Shown one piece after another: positions 1 through 10,545 of a stretch of 64,000 nucleotides of DNA (its first letter is position 1; each line of letters begins with the position of its first letter). The translations under genes and the position numbers were made by a program. The stretch is from RHKX01 sp963823275 (GTDB lineage Bacteria; Actinomycetota; Thermoleophilia; Solirubrobacterales; 70-9), in NCBI GenBank assembly GCA_963823275.1, contig CAWGKW010000002.1, positions 1 to 64,000 of the forward strand. The letters run 5' to 3'. Under the pieces are notes generated by a model that saw nothing but the letters and a program-made list of their open reading frames with translations, made no database searches and was not told the DNA's origin.

Positions 1-88
1 ATGCCTTCGACGTTCGTATTGCTCTCGTTGATCGCACCGGGCTGCGAGCTGCTGGTTGACGCAATCGGATACGTGCCGTAGGTATGGC

Positions 89-1276
89 ATGAAAGCGATT
101 GTCATCGGTGGATCCCCGGGCGGCTTGACGGCTGCCCTGACGCTGCGGGATGTTGGCTGCGCGGTGGCGGTATATGAACGGTCGTCCACACCACTCGCGG
201 GACGCGGCGCTGGGATCGTTGCCCATCCGGCGACGATGCGCTACTCGGTCGGAGAACGGACTCGTCGACCTCCCCCGCACCACCACCCCTCCCGTTGCGT
301 GCGATATCTAGACCAGATCGGGTCGATCGTCGCCGAGCACGATTGCCACTATCGGTTCACTTCGTACTTCGCGCTTCACGGCGTCTCGGCGGCCGCTTTC
401 GGGATCGCGCGCTATCACCTCGGCGTTGAGATGGTCGGCTTCGATCAGGATGATGACGTCGGTGACCGTTGGTTCGCCGACGGCGAGAACGTGCGGAGTG
501 CGATCTGCTCGTGTGCGCTGACGGTATTCGCTCGCCTCCCGGCGCATGTTGATGCCGGACGGTCGACGCGATTACTCGGGATACGTCGCGTGGCGTGGAG
601 CAGTCCCGAGAGCCCGACCTCTCCGCTGAGATGTTCGCCCGGTCGACGGCGGCATCGTTTATGCGGTCATCCCCACAGCCACATTCTCGCCTATCCGATT
701 CCCGGGCTCGACGGGCCGTCGATCCGGGGCGCCGATTTCTGAACTGGATCTGGTACCGCAATGTGGAGGGTCCGAGCTGCCGATAGACGATGACCGCGAG
801 GGATGGGCGTCGTCACGAGATCTCGCTCGGGCCCGGGCACGGTTCGCGACGACGAGATCTCCGGCGCTCCGCGCCGACGCGAGGCGGCTCCTGGCTCCCC
901 AGCTGCACGAGATGGTTGGCACGTCGCCGCCCTTCGTACAGGTCGTCTTCGATGTCGAGGTTCCCCAGCATGGCGTTCGGCAGGGTCTGCCTGATCGGTG
1001 ACGCCGGGCGTGTGTCGTTCATCCGCACGTCGCGGTCGGCACCGCGAAGGCCGCTGACGCGGCGTGGAGTCTCGCCGAGGCGGTGTCCGCTCACGCGTTC
1101 GACGTTCCCGCCGCGCTGCGGGCGTGGGAGCCAGGCCAGCTTGCGCTGGAGCACGGGTGCTCGCCCGCGCGCGTGAGGCCGGGTCCGGAGGTCCCAGTTC
1201 GACAACACCTGGGAGACCGGCGAGCCCCTGCCGTTCGGACTGCACAGCGCAGGGCGACAGCTCGATCGTGGTCTGA
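89..1276 (+). pseudogene. FAD-dependent aromatic-ring monooxygenase, frameshifted
   Basis: Reading frames joined across several indels give a flavoprotein monooxygenase of the salicylate/2,6-dihydroxypyridine hydroxylase type. The N-terminus starts at ATG 89 with MKAIVIGGSPGGLTAALTL, a Rossmann GxGxxG-like FAD-binding motif, followed by YERS and the GRGAGIV stretch. A second frame holds NWIWYRNVEG near 740-775, and a third holds FGRVCLIGDAG near 970-1010, the second FAD-binding (GD) motif. The C-terminus has LPFGLHSAG near 1230. Family members hydroxylate aromatic or N-heterocyclic rings using NAD(P)H and oxygen. The dihydroxypyridine hydroxylase label rests on similarity of the N-terminal stretch from memory and the substrate is not established. 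Motifs are intact between the breaks, so either decay is recent or the sequence has indel errors. Confidence 0.7.
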
Positions 1277-1436
1277 CTGCGCTCTGCGAGTCGGTTTTCG
1301 GCGCGCGGGCGCCACCGAGCGGGTTGAGGCCTGTAGTGAGGCTAATTTATGAGGGACGACCTTTTCGTGCTGCTAATGCTGCGGTGCTCGTATGTCGTCC
1401 TCGGGTCCAGACTGCCAGCAGACAGGAGCGCGGAGC

Positions 1437-2092
1437 GCGACGCCACTTCCACGCGCTCGGCGTCGCGTGTCGCGCACATCAGGGACGGCACGTGGTTTCA
1501 AGGTCTCCGACCTCGCCAGAGCCGATCGGCGTCTCGCCGAGTCTGATCAGTCAGATCGAGCGCGGGCAGTCGCAGCCCTCGGTTTCGACCCCTGTTCGCG
1601 CTCGCCGAGGTCGCTCGAGGTCCCGGTGGATGCCTTCTTCGATCGTGGTCAGTCGCAATCGGTCGCGGGCCCGCCCGGTCGGGTGGGCCGTCACCGGCGC
1701 CACCCGCGGGATGCAGACTCCCCGGCGGCCGAAGGTACGTCGTACGCAGCGACGGACGTGCGTCGGTCGACATCGAGGGCGGCGTTCGGTGGGAGCGCCT
1801 GACGCCGGACACCCTTCGCGAGGTCGACTTCATGAGAACTCGTCTACGCCCCCGGGGCAGAGTCGCATGGTGAGCTCTACCGGCACCCGGGAGCGAGATG
1901 GTCCTCGTCCTCGCGGGGACCTTGACGGTATTCGTTGGCTTCGAGCGCTATGAGCTCGACGTCGGCGACAGCATCCACTTCCCGTCCACCGTGCCGCATC
2001 GGTATGTCAACGTGGGCGAGATCGAGGCGAGGGCGGTGACCGTGATTCTTCACGACGGGACCCGGGAGTCGAGGCCCCGGACTCGGCCGTGA
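1437..2092 (+). pseudogene. XRE-family regulator with C-terminal cupin domain, frameshifted
   Basis: A helix-turn-helix with IGVSPSLISQIERGQSQPS near 1525-1585 and a following VPVDAFFD match the XRE/Cro DNA-binding domain. The C-terminal part, MVLVLAGTLTVFVGFERYEL then GDSIHFPSTVPHRY (about 1898-2025), is a cupin fold with the usual small-ligand motifs. The two halves lie in different frames. XRE-cupin proteins commonly control neighbouring catabolic operons by sensing a pathway metabolite. Its place between a ring monooxygenase and an alcohol dehydrogenase fits that role, which is inferred. The true start cannot be fixed because the N-terminal coding is itself broken. Confidence 0.68.
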
Positions 2093-2097
2093 TCGCT

Positions 2098-3128
2098 ATG
2101 GCCGTGCATGAGTATGGGGCGCCGCTCGACCGGGTCGAGATCGCCGAGCCTCGTCCGGCGTCGGGCGAAGCGCTGCTCGAGGTGCTCACCTGCGGGGTTG
2201 CTTCACGGATGTGAAGACCTCCCGGGGCTCGATGCCGTTCAGCGATGAGACTCGCACTGCCACACGTCCCCGGCCATGAGATCTGCGCCCGCGTCCTAAG
2301 CCAGCGATCCGCCGATTTTCGAGCCGGGCGACACCGTCGTCGTCTATCACCTGTGGCCGTGCGGGGTCTGTGCTCGTTGCCGGGCGGGGATCGAGCAACA
2401 GTGCCTCGACCCTTCCGGGTGGACCGGCTTCACCTCACCGGGCGGGTTTAGGAGCGGTCTGGTCGTCCCCGTCGATCGACTGACGAGGGTACCGCCGGGT
2501 ATCGACCCGGTGCACGCCGCCCCCCTGACGTGCGCCCTCGGTACCGCTTATCGTGCGGTGACCACTCGGGGCGCGATCTCCGCCGGCGCTCGGATGGTCG
2601 TGATCGGACTCGGCGGCGTCGGTATCCACGCGCTGCAGATCGCACGCGCCTCCGGCGCACGGGCCACCGGGATCGACGTCTCAACGCGCGCGGTCTCGTC
2701 GCTCGGGGACTTGGGCTAGACGTTCTCGATGCGCGCGATCCGGACACCGAGGCCAGGCTGCTTCGGTCAACCGCCCGACGTCGGTGTCGATGTCGTTGTC
2801 GACACCGTCGGTCACGAGCGCACTTCCGCCGGCAATGCGCCACCTCACTCGCGCCGGGGGCCGTGTCGTCGTGGTCGGGATACGCCCGGATGGGCGCAGC
2901 TCTTTCGCTGCCCACCGCGCGCCTCGTGCTCGAGGAGATCGAGTTGGTCGGCTCACGGTACGTGAGTCGCGATGAGCTCGATCAGAGCGATCTCGCTCGT
3001 CGCCGATGGTCGAGTCGAGGTGGTTGTCGACCGGGTCTGCCCCTGTCCGGGCCAACGAGGCGCTCGAGGCCCTCGAGGCGGGCGAGACAGTCGGCCGCAC
3101 GGTGCTCACGGTGGCTCTAGGTCCTTGA
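2098..3128 (+). pseudogene. zinc-dependent alcohol dehydrogenase (MDR family), frameshifted
   Basis: ATG at 2098 begins MAVHEYGAPLDRVEIAEP, a typical medium-chain dehydrogenase start. CGV..FTDVKTSRG near 2190-2220 covers the catalytic zinc Cys and the following Asp. HVPGHEICARV near 2262 is the GHE motif. CGVCARCRAGIEQQC near 2358-2405 is the four-cysteine structural zinc lobe. MVVIGLGGVGIHALQIA near 2594-2645 is the NAD(P)-binding GxGGxG. The C-terminus reads VDRVCPLS and GETVGRTVLTVA before a TGA at 3126. At least five frame changes are needed to connect these pieces. The substrate is unknown. Same strand and tight spacing suggest it was co-transcribed with its neighbours. Confidence 0.72.
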
Positions 3129-3163
3129 GCGGATGACCCGGATCGTGCAGGCGCCGGCACAGT

Positions 3164-4402
3164 GATGGTGCTGTCGGCTTGGCCGCTAGGTTCTCCGCCC
3201 ACGCGACCGGGCCATTCGGGGTCGACTACGAGCGGCGCTTCGATCCGGCTCGCCTGCGGACGCGGCGCGGGCACGGCCCTCGACGCACTCGCCGAGTCTG
3301 GGCTCGATGCGCTCTTCGTGTGGAAGGACGAGAACGTACGGTACCTGACCGGCATGCGGGCGCAGCTGATCCACGGCAAAAGCGCTCTTCTCAATGGGGT
3401 ACTGCTGCCGGGGATGGCCCCGTCCTGCTCAGCTCCGGCGGCGACTACCATCGCGTGGAGGCGACGATGACGTGGATCGGGCGAGGTCAATCCCGATCCT
3501 CGAAGCGCGCGGTCTGATCCGGGGATTCGTCGAGCGGACACTCCGGCCTCTGCTCGACGAGCGCGAGCTCACGGCGAGCTCGATCGGTCTTGACGAGTGC
3601 TCATTCATCCAGGTTCAGGAGCTGAGCAAGGCGCTTCCGGATGTTCACCTCGAGGATGGGGACTCGCTGATGCAGGGCTGCCGGTTGGTGAAGACGAGCG
3701 GCGAGCTGGCGTTGATGGAGGAGGCGGCCGCGATCGGCGAGGCGGTGACAACTGCGGCGGTCGAGGCGGTGGCCCCGGGCGTTCGGGAGATCGAGGTGGC
3801 CGCGGAGGGCATGCGGGCGCTGTTCCGCGCTGGGCGGCGAGATGGCCCACGTTGCCACCCCCTTCGTCGCCTCCGGAGAGCATATGGGCCCGCCGACCCG
3901 GCTCGCAACGGACAAGATCATCCGCGAGGGCGACCTGGTGTTCATCGACATCGGGGCGATGTGGGGCGGCTACTACTCCGATGTTGCGCGGACCATCGTC
4001 TGCGGTAGGCCGAGCCAGGTTCAGCGGGAGGTCTACACCGCGGTATATGAGTCGCTTGCCGCTGGCACGGCGGCGATGAAAGTGGGCAACACGAACGACG
4101 ACGTGGCCGCGGCGGTAGTCGCGGTTGCCCGGCGACATGGTCTGTCCGACCACTTCGTCCCTCTATTCATCGGACATGGGATCGGGGCGGGAGCGAACGA
4201 GCCGCCCTACGTGGGCGAGAGCCTGCCGGGAGCCGAGACCGTCGAGTTGGAGCTCGGCATGACGCTGGCGCTCGAGCCGCTGATCTGGGTGCCGGGCGTT
4301 CGTGGGGGGGCCGGGGTGCGGCTCGAGGACACGATTCTGGTTGGCGAAGACGGTGGCAAGCCGATTACCCGTACCCGCTTCGACGAGGGCCTACTGCTCT
4401 GA
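3164..4402 (+). pseudogene. M24 family metallopeptidase-like enzyme 1 (Xaa-Pro peptidase/creatinase fold), frameshifted
   Basis: The N-terminal creatinase-type domain is recognisable as GLDALFVWKDENVRYLTG near 3300-3352. The long middle frame 3394-3840 reads RPLLDERELTASSIGLDE and VKTSGELALMEEAA. The catalytic pita-bread domain is in the frame 3842-4402: FIDIGAMWGGYYSDVART supplies the two metal Asp residues, FIGHGIG the His, ALEPLI and RLEDTI the two Glu residues. All five metal ligands of M24 are present. Family members hydrolyse Xaa-Pro peptides or amidine/C-N bonds such as creatine, so the substrate is open. The domain is split over at least three frames. A second M24 gene follows at once. 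Confidence 0.72.
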
Positions 4403-4588
4403 GCACCCGCGGCGTCGGGCGTAGCTCGTTGGCCGGGCTTCCCGAACCTCGACAACACACGGGGCGTGCAAGCGGGATCGTGCAAACGTATGCGCATCAG
4501 CTACGATCCGTGCATCGTCGGAGGGCGCGAGGCTGGCGAGCGGAGCGAAATCGAGGGCCCTGTCAATGGAACCGAGTGAGGAGACTTC

Positions 4589-5886
4589 ATGAGCAACCAC
4601 GAGATCACGCCGACCGGAAAGGGACTCGACCTTTCCTTCATCAGGGGCCGCACGAGCACGATCCGCGCCGCGTCTACAGCACGACGGCGACCGACTGGCA
4701 GGCGCGCGTCGATTTCGACCGGTTGCGCCGCGATCGGCTCGCGCAGGGCCCGGCAGATGCTCGAGAAGCAGGACCTCGGTGCCGTCGTCTGCTTCGTCGG
4801 CGAGAACGTCCGCTACATCACGAGCGTCTTCCAGGGCAACTGGAAGAACAACATCTTCATTCGCTACTGCGTGCTGCCCCGTGGCGGCGAGCCGGTGCTG
4901 TTCGAGACCGCGGGCTCGGATTTCGAGTGCGCGAAGATCGACGCTCCCTGGCTGGAAGGCAGGATCCGTCCTGCGATCACCTGGAAGTGGGCGGAGACGG
5001 CCGAGGAGATGATGGCCGAGCAAGATGGCCAACTCGATCCTGGACGTGCTCAAGGAGCACGGGGTCGAGAACGAGCAGATCGGCGTCGACATCGCCGACC
5101 CGTCCGCGGTGGCGGCGTTCGAGCAGGTCGGGATCAAGACGACCAGCGCCTGGCCGGTCGATGTCCGGCGGCGCGCGTGAGCAAGACCCCGGACGAGATC
5201 GAGTGCCTGAAGATCTCCAGCGCGATCGGCGACACGTCGTTCTGGAAGATCGAGAACGAGTGGCTCAAGCCCGGCGTCAAGGAGAGCTACATCACGGCGA
5301 AGGTCAACGAGTACCTGTACGAGCAGGGTTCGACTTCGTCTACGACATCATCGTCGCCTCCGGCGGCAACACGAGCCCGTACCGGCGCTGGCACACCGAC
5401 AAGGTGATCCGCCAGGGTGACCTCGTGATCGTCGACCAGAACGCGGTCGGCCCGGGCGGCTACTTCGTCGACTTCGTCCGCTGCTTCAAGGTCGACGGCG
5501 GAGATGACCCGAAGGAGAAGGATCTCTACAAGGAGTGCTACGAGTCGATGTACGCGGCGATCGAGAAGATGAAGGCCGGCAACACGACCGCCGACGTCGC
5601 CGCGAAGTTCCCCGAGTACGCCGACGACGAGTACGGCACGGTGACCCTCCAGCAGTTCGCGCACTCGATCGGGCTCTCGCTGTACGAGGGCATGTGGATC
5701 TCGCGCGCGTACTCGCTCGACTACCCGGTCGAGCTCGAGGAGGGCATGTACTTCGCGCTGCGAGACGTTCGCCGGCCACCCGGGGCTCGAGCAGACGGTC
5801 CGCCTCGAGGAGAACCTGCTCGTGACCAAGGATGGGCCGGTCATGTTCACCAAGCACCCGTTCTACGAGGATGCGCTCTCGGATGA
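4589..5886 (+). pseudogene. M24 family metallopeptidase-like enzyme 2, frameshifted
   Basis: ATG 4589 sits behind GAGGAG (4578-4583). The first segment reads GAVVCFVGENVRYITSVFQG (about 4773-4835). The C-terminal catalytic domain runs from about 5180: VSKTPDEIECLK, then RQGDLVIVDQNAV and GGYFVDFVRCF with two metal Asp, FAHSIGLSLYEG with the His, ELEEGMYFAL and VRLEENLLV with the Glu residues. It is diverged from the upstream M24 copy, as in the HSIG rather than GHGIG His motif, so it is not a recent duplicate. Indels fall near 4680, 5020, 5175, 5325 and 5765. The creatinase-like family also includes DMSP lyase DddP, so peptidase activity should not be assumed. The end abuts the next gene with an ATGA-type junction. 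Confidence 0.72.
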
Positions 5887-6867
5887 GCGAGTCGCGTGCT
5901 CGTCACCGACCACGTCTTCGGCGAGCCTCGAGATCGAGCGATCGATCCTCGAGCCGCTCGGATGTCGAGCTCGTCCAAGCCGCCGAGGACGACGGAGGGC
6001 ACGCTCGTCGATGGCCGTCGGACGGCATGACGCGATGCTCGTCTGCTTCGCGCAGGTCCCGGGGCGCGTGGTCGAGGCAGCGGCGCGGCGGCTGCCGGGT
6101 CATCTCCCGGTACGGCGTCGGATACGACAACATCGACCTCGACGCCGCCGCCCGCGCACGGGCATCCTCGTCACCTACGTCCCCGACTACTGCGTCGACG
6201 AGGTCGCCGACCACGCGATGGCGCTGCTTCTCGGACTGGCCCGGGGCGTACGTCGGCGGCGATCGGTCCGACGGCGGCGGGTCAGTGGAGCGCTGCCCCA
6301 AGGTCCCTGTACACAGCCTGCGGGGCCAGCGCCTGGCGGTGATCGGCGCCGGTGCCGTCGGTCGTCGGGTGATCGAGCGGCGCAGTGTCGTTCGGTATCG
6401 AGGTAGTCGGGTTCGATCCCTATCGCCGATGCGGTCGCTCGATGGGATCGAGCGGGCCGAGACGCTCGAGGACGCGATCGCCGAGGCTGACGCGATCAGC
6501 CTGCACGTTCCCCTCACGCCAGAGAACGAGACACCTCATCGATCACGAGCGCGATCGCACGCATGCGGCGGCACCCATTGCTCGTCAACACGTCCCGCGG
6601 CCCGCTGATTGACGCCGAGGCTGTCCTCGGGGCGCTGGACTCGCGGCGGCCTCAGAGGCGTCGCTCTTGACGTCATGGAGGAAGAACCCCCTGCACCCGA
6701 TCACCCCCTGCTCGGGCATACTCGCGCTGTGATTACCCCCCACATGGCCTTCTACTCGATCGAGGCTCAGGCCGAGCTCCAGCGTCGCGCCGCCGCAGGA
6801 GGTGGCAGGAGCCCTGACGGGCGAGCCGCCAAATCGCCCGGTGAATCCCGAAGTGCTCGGGCTTGAG
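5884..6867 (+). pseudogene. D-isomer-specific 2-hydroxyacid dehydrogenase, frameshifted
   Basis: Joined frames give the NAD-dependent D-2-hydroxyacid dehydrogenase fold, close to phosphoglycerate-dehydrogenase/CtBP-like proteins. ISRYGVGYDNIDLDAA and VPDYCVDEVADHAMALLLGL lie near 6105-6240. LAVIGAGAVGRRV near 6335-6372 is the NAD-binding motif. ISLHVPLTPEN lies near 6500. NTSRGPLIDAEAVL near 6590-6630 holds the catalytic Arg, DVMEEEPP the Glu, and VITPHMAFYS the His. The C-terminus ends NPEVLG at about 6864. It overlaps the end of the M24 gene by a few bases, pointing to one ancestral operon. The substrate is unknown. Confidence 0.72.
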
Positions 6868-6894
6868 CGGCAGACGCCGAAACCGACCGAGCGC

Positions 6895-7664
6895 ATGCCG
6901 CTCCTACCCGATCTGGCCGGCCAGGTGGCGCTGGTCACGGGGGGCTCGAAGGGCATCGGGGCGGCCTGCTTGTCGGATGCTGCGTCGCCGAACCAGTGAT
7001 CAAGGTAGCGGTCAACGCGCGCACTCAGGCCGATATCGATGCTGCTCGTCGCGGAACTGCACGACGGTGGCGCCGAGGCAATCGGCATCAGCGCCAGCTC
7101 GCGTCGGACGCCTGGCCAGATCGAGGCGATGCGGGCGCGGATCGAGGCAGATCTCGGGCCATCGACATCCTGCTGCCCGTTCGCGGGTGGCTTCAGAATC
7201 GTTCACCCCCGATCCAGGAGATCGGGCTCGAACGAGTGGCGCGAGGTCGATCGATGCGAATTTGACTTCGACCTTCCTGGCCGTGAAGGTGATCCTGCCG
7301 TCGATGATCGAGCGCAGTCGCGGCTCGATCGTCACGATGTCGTCGAACAGCGGCCGGCTGCTTGACAAGCCGCTCACGGCCTCCTACGCGGCCGCAAGGC
7401 CGGCGTCATCCAATTCACTCGGCACGTGGCCGAGCTGGAGGTCGGGCGATCGGGATCCGGGCCAACGCGATCGCTCCCGCCACTGTGCGTCGGAGCGGGT
7501 CGACCGATCATGGACGCGGAGGCGGAGGGGGACGCGCCAGCCATGTCACCGGCCGCTCGGGCGCATGGGGACTCCCGACGACTGCGCTCTTGCCGTGCTC
7601 TTCTTGGTTTCGACTCGCCACCTGGCTGACCGGCATCACGCTCGACATCGCCGGCGGCCGGTAA
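6895..7664 (+). pseudogene. SDR-family oxidoreductase, frameshifted
   Basis: ATG 6895 begins MPLLPDLAGQVALVTGGSKG; the TGGSKGIG glycine motif (about 6940-6960) binds NAD(P). Later frames give SRGSIVTMSSNSG near 7313-7355 with the catalytic Ser region, and ASYAAA..AGV near 7380-7408 with the Tyr-xxx-Lys pair. IRANAIAPATV follows, and WLTGITLDIAGGR ends the protein at 7664. This is the classical roughly 250-residue SDR layout, broken by at least four indels. It is the last gene of the catabolic run and follows the hydroxyacid dehydrogenase by about 25 bp. Its substrate is not predictable. Confidence 0.7.
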
Positions 7665-8259
7665 TGATGTGATTGTTGTAGCTCGACCCCAGGCCACCGT
7701 AGGGGTTGCGCCGGATTCGGCATGAACAATCTGACACAGCCGAACTGATGGTCGAAGTGGACCTGGCTACGGACCATCTAGAGCGCGCTACGGTGCCCGA
7801 CCGTCTCCGGTCGCTGCAGTCTTCATGATTGCGAGCTTCTGTTTCGCGGGAGAGGGGCTCACCAGTGACCATCCGCTCGTCATCCACCCCCTCCATGAGT
7901 TCCTGCCTGAGCGGTCTGAGGATCGAGGAGCCCTTTGGGGCTCTATACGGCAGGGAGCGGGCCATACGGAGCAGCTTGACGGATGATTGACCGGGTCGGC
8001 GAGCTGGAGGAGATCAGTCCGATGCTCGGGAGGCGTGGCGTGCGTCTCGGGTTGATGCAGCCTGATCTCTGCAGATGCACGTCGAGGCGATCTTTTCAGC
8101 GGTCCAGTCCGTTGAGGGCACAAAGGCCGAGATCAAACGTGCCGTTGGTTGCACGCGAGGGAGGTTAGTTTGGCTTGCGAAGCAATTCGAACGGCTGGAG
8201 TGCTCCCGCCTTCGGCGACACCTAACCGCTTGGGTCGCCAGTTCGGCAAGGAGGAGTCG
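7665..8259. other. no recognisable gene
   Basis: This 595-bp stretch between the SDR remnant and the IS3-like remnant has no reading frame on either strand that I recognise. Short open frames exist on both strands, for example + 8075-8210 beginning MHVEAIFSAVQ, but none shows a family motif. Given the indel density of the surroundings, a broken gene could be hidden here. Confidence 0.5.
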
Positions 8260-8758
8260 ATGCCGAATGGATATCCACTTGAGTTCCGCCGCGAAGCGGT
8301 GGAACTGGTGCAGGGCGGCTCTCCGACAAGCCGATCAGCCGGCATCTCGGAGTCTCCGACCAGACCCTGCGCAACTGGGTCGAACAAGCCGAAATCGACG
8401 TCGGCCGGGCCGAGGGCCTGACCAGCGACGATAGGCCGAGCTGCGCGAGCTCAGACGCCGGGTCCGAACACTCGAGATGGAGCGAGAGGTCTTGGCGAAG
8501 CCACGGCCTCGTCCGAGAGAGAGCGAGGGGCGGTGATCGAGACCTATCACCGCGGAGAAGGCGACCTACTCGGTCTCGCTGATGTGTCGAGTGCTCGGGG
8601 TCAACCGGCTGTCCTCCATCGCTCGAAGACGCCTACCTCAGCGAGTTGATCCGCGGGATCCACGAGCGCGCTCGAGGCGTCTACGGCGCCCGCCGGATCC
8701 ACGCCGAGCTGCGCATGGCCCACGGAGTCAGGGTCGGTCGCAAGCGAGTCAGATCGGG
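8260..8758 (+). mobile_element. IS3-family transposase remnant (orfA and start of orfB)
   Basis: ATG 8260 follows a good AAGGAGG-type ribosome site (8248-8255). The product starts MPNGYPLEFRREAVELVQ, then ISRHLGVSDQTLRNW across a frame change, the IS3/IS911-type OrfA helix-turn-helix, followed by ELRELRRRVRTLEMEREVL, the leucine-zipper part. OrfB begins near 8550 with EKATYSVSLMCRVLGVNR, and near 8645-8750 reads LIRGIHERARGVYGARRIHAEL, the N-terminal HTH_21 region. The DDE catalytic core that should follow is absent, so the element is truncated as well as frameshifted. I could not define terminal inverted repeats. Confidence 0.75.
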
Positions 8759-9189
8759 AACAGCGGCCTGATCACGCTGGCGCCGGGGAAAGACGACGGT
8801 TCGAGGAGGGGAGCGATAGCGGCTGCTGTGGCGCGACGACCCACGCCACTCCGGCTCGCCATGGCGAGCCTCCCGCGGCGAGGGTCGCTTGCCCTAGATT
8901 CGTTTCGGCCAACTGTTGCGAGGACCGGTTGAGTCCGGGCAATACGTCTCTCTCGGCTTTGGCCAGAAGCCCGCGACGCCGGCATCGCCCGTTCGATGGG
9001 CTCACGAGGCGACCGACCATGAGCAACCAGATTCTTGAGCGTTCGTATTGGCCTCATCAGTGCAGAGGCGCGATCACGAGGTTCTAAACTTGCCGGCCAA
9101 GCAGTCCTATGCTTAACACGAGACGAACGACTTTCGGAGAGGCATCGAGAGCAATGCGTGAACAGAATCAGTGTCCTGCGAATGCAATT
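8759..9189. other. no recognisable gene; contains an 18-bp perfect palindrome
   Basis: Sequence between the truncated IS3 remnant and the cupin-containing segment. Neither strand has a frame with a family motif. Arg/Ser-rich frames on the minus strand (about 8750-9057) look like composition artefacts. The one clear structure is the palindrome at 8853-8870. Confidence 0.5.
8853..8870. repeat. 18-bp perfect palindrome
   Basis: GGCTCGCCATGGCGAGCC is identical to its own reverse complement, with no spacer. It lies in non-coding DNA downstream of the IS3 remnant. It could be a protein-binding site, an IS-end relic or chance. Confidence 0.6.
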
Positions 9190-9657
9190 GAAGCAGTTGC
9201 TCTTCGATCCGGAGGTCGATTCATTGGGTCCGCCGAGCGTTGGAGGTATCCCGTGGCTTCCTGGCCAAATCCAAGACCACGACAGCCCGCTGCGAATGAG
9301 TGCCGTTGAGATCTGTGACCTGCCCGGTGACGAGGAGTCGCGATTGTTTGAGGGTACGGCCAGGTGACGGTTCCCGCATCTCGTTTTTCCGCGTTGGCCT
9401 CACCCGGAAATCGGCCGAAGAAGCACTTCCACCCGTACGGACGAGACCTTGTCGTCGAATCAGGAAGCGCGCGGTTCGAGATTGGAACCTCAGTCATTGA
9501 CGCCGAAGGTGGTGAGGTAGTTGTCGTCCCCGCTTGCATGCCGCATCGATTTGAGAATGTTGGCACCGATAGCCTGCATCTGTTGGCTATCCATCCCTCT
9601 CGTCGCGTGGCAGCAGAAGTTCGTCTAGATGGGTTGATTCCAAATCAGTGCCGGTAG
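9190..9657 (+). pseudogene. small cupin-domain protein, probably truncated
   Basis: The frame 9364-9657 encodes a single cupin fold: KKHFHPYGRDLVVESGSARF holds motif 1 with metal-ligand His and Glu-like positions, and GGEVVVVPACMPHRFENVG is motif 2 with the second His. Sequence before it (9190-9360, frame reading MQLKQLLFDPEVDSLG) may be its N-terminal part in another frame. The open frame stops at 9655-9657, inside the end of the IS982-like transposase, so the C-terminus was probably replaced by insertion-sequence DNA. Function unknown; such cupins are often enzymes or sensors in catabolic clusters. Confidence 0.55.
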
Positions 9658-10545
9658 GCGGCGAAGCTGCGCCCGGCATCCCGATCTCGGCGTTGTGACG
9701 AAGTCCGGCGGCAAGCGCCTATAGCCGCAGGCCGACCCGAACGCAGAGACCGGGCAGGGCGCGGGCCCCGTGGCGCTCGAGCCCGAGCTGGCCCTTGCAG
9801 GTCCAAAACACCGACTCGATCCATTGGCGAATCCGACCCAGTGATCCCGAAGCGCGGCGGCTCGCCCTTGCGGTCGGGGCGCAGGAAGGTGGCGCCGCGG
9901 TCGGCCATGTAGCCCTCGAACTCCTCGCCCGCGAAGCCCTTGTCGGCGATCACCGTGTGGCCGGCGAGCGGGACCCGCTCGAGCATCTCCCGGGCGACCT
10001 CGCGCTCAGCTGCGTTGGCCGGCGCGGTTTATTTCGAAGGCGATCGGGGTCCCATCAGAGGCGCAGAGCAGGTAGAGGCGGAAGCCCCAGAAGTAGCGGG
10101 AATGGCTTCGGCAGTAGCCGTAGCCGGCGATCCCGGCGAACTCCGATCGCCTCGTCGTCTCGCGTGACTGCCCGCAGGGCAGCGGGGTCGCGTCGAGCAG
10201 CCGCAGCTCGTCGCAGAATCCCGGCGAGTTGAAGGCCAGGTAGTTGATCGTCCGTTCGATCTCTCGGGTGAGCTTGCGCAGGCGCTTGTTGTAGCCGCTT
10301 TGTTTGGCCAGGTAGGGAAACAGGTGGCGAAAACTGTAGCCGACGAGCGCCAAGAACTGGCGGTCGTTCGGCAATCCGATGAAGACCTGGGCGATCGCCA
10401 GGGTGATTAGCTCGGCGTCGGTGATCTGAGGTGGCCGGCCCCGACCGCGCCTTGGTTGAGGAATCGTCGGTCAGGACATAAGTTTCGGTCGCGAGAAGGG
10501 CGTCGAGTCGGGCGTGCACGTGGTCTCCAAGATCGTCGTTGATTC
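9645..10545 (-). mobile_element. IS982-like DDE transposase, frameshifted
   Basis: On the minus strand the N-terminus is near 10545 (VHARLDALLATETYVLTDD). The frame 10374-10006 reads GYSFRHLFPYLAKQSGYNKR and LLDATPLPCGQSRETTRRSE. The latter carries the first catalytic Asp in the context typical of IS982-type transposases. The frame 9986-9645 carries VIADKGFAGEEFEGY with the second Asp, and a short stretch in another frame gives WIESVFW with the likely Glu. At least three indels separate these parts. Terminal inverted repeats were not identified. The IS982 assignment is from remembered sequence character; another IS5-superfamily group is possible. Confidence 0.65.

Noticed and set aside
8750..9057. 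minus-strand Arg/Ser-rich frames behind the IS3 remnant
   Set aside because: Two overlapping frames are open only because of GC bias; no ribosome site or recognisable domain.
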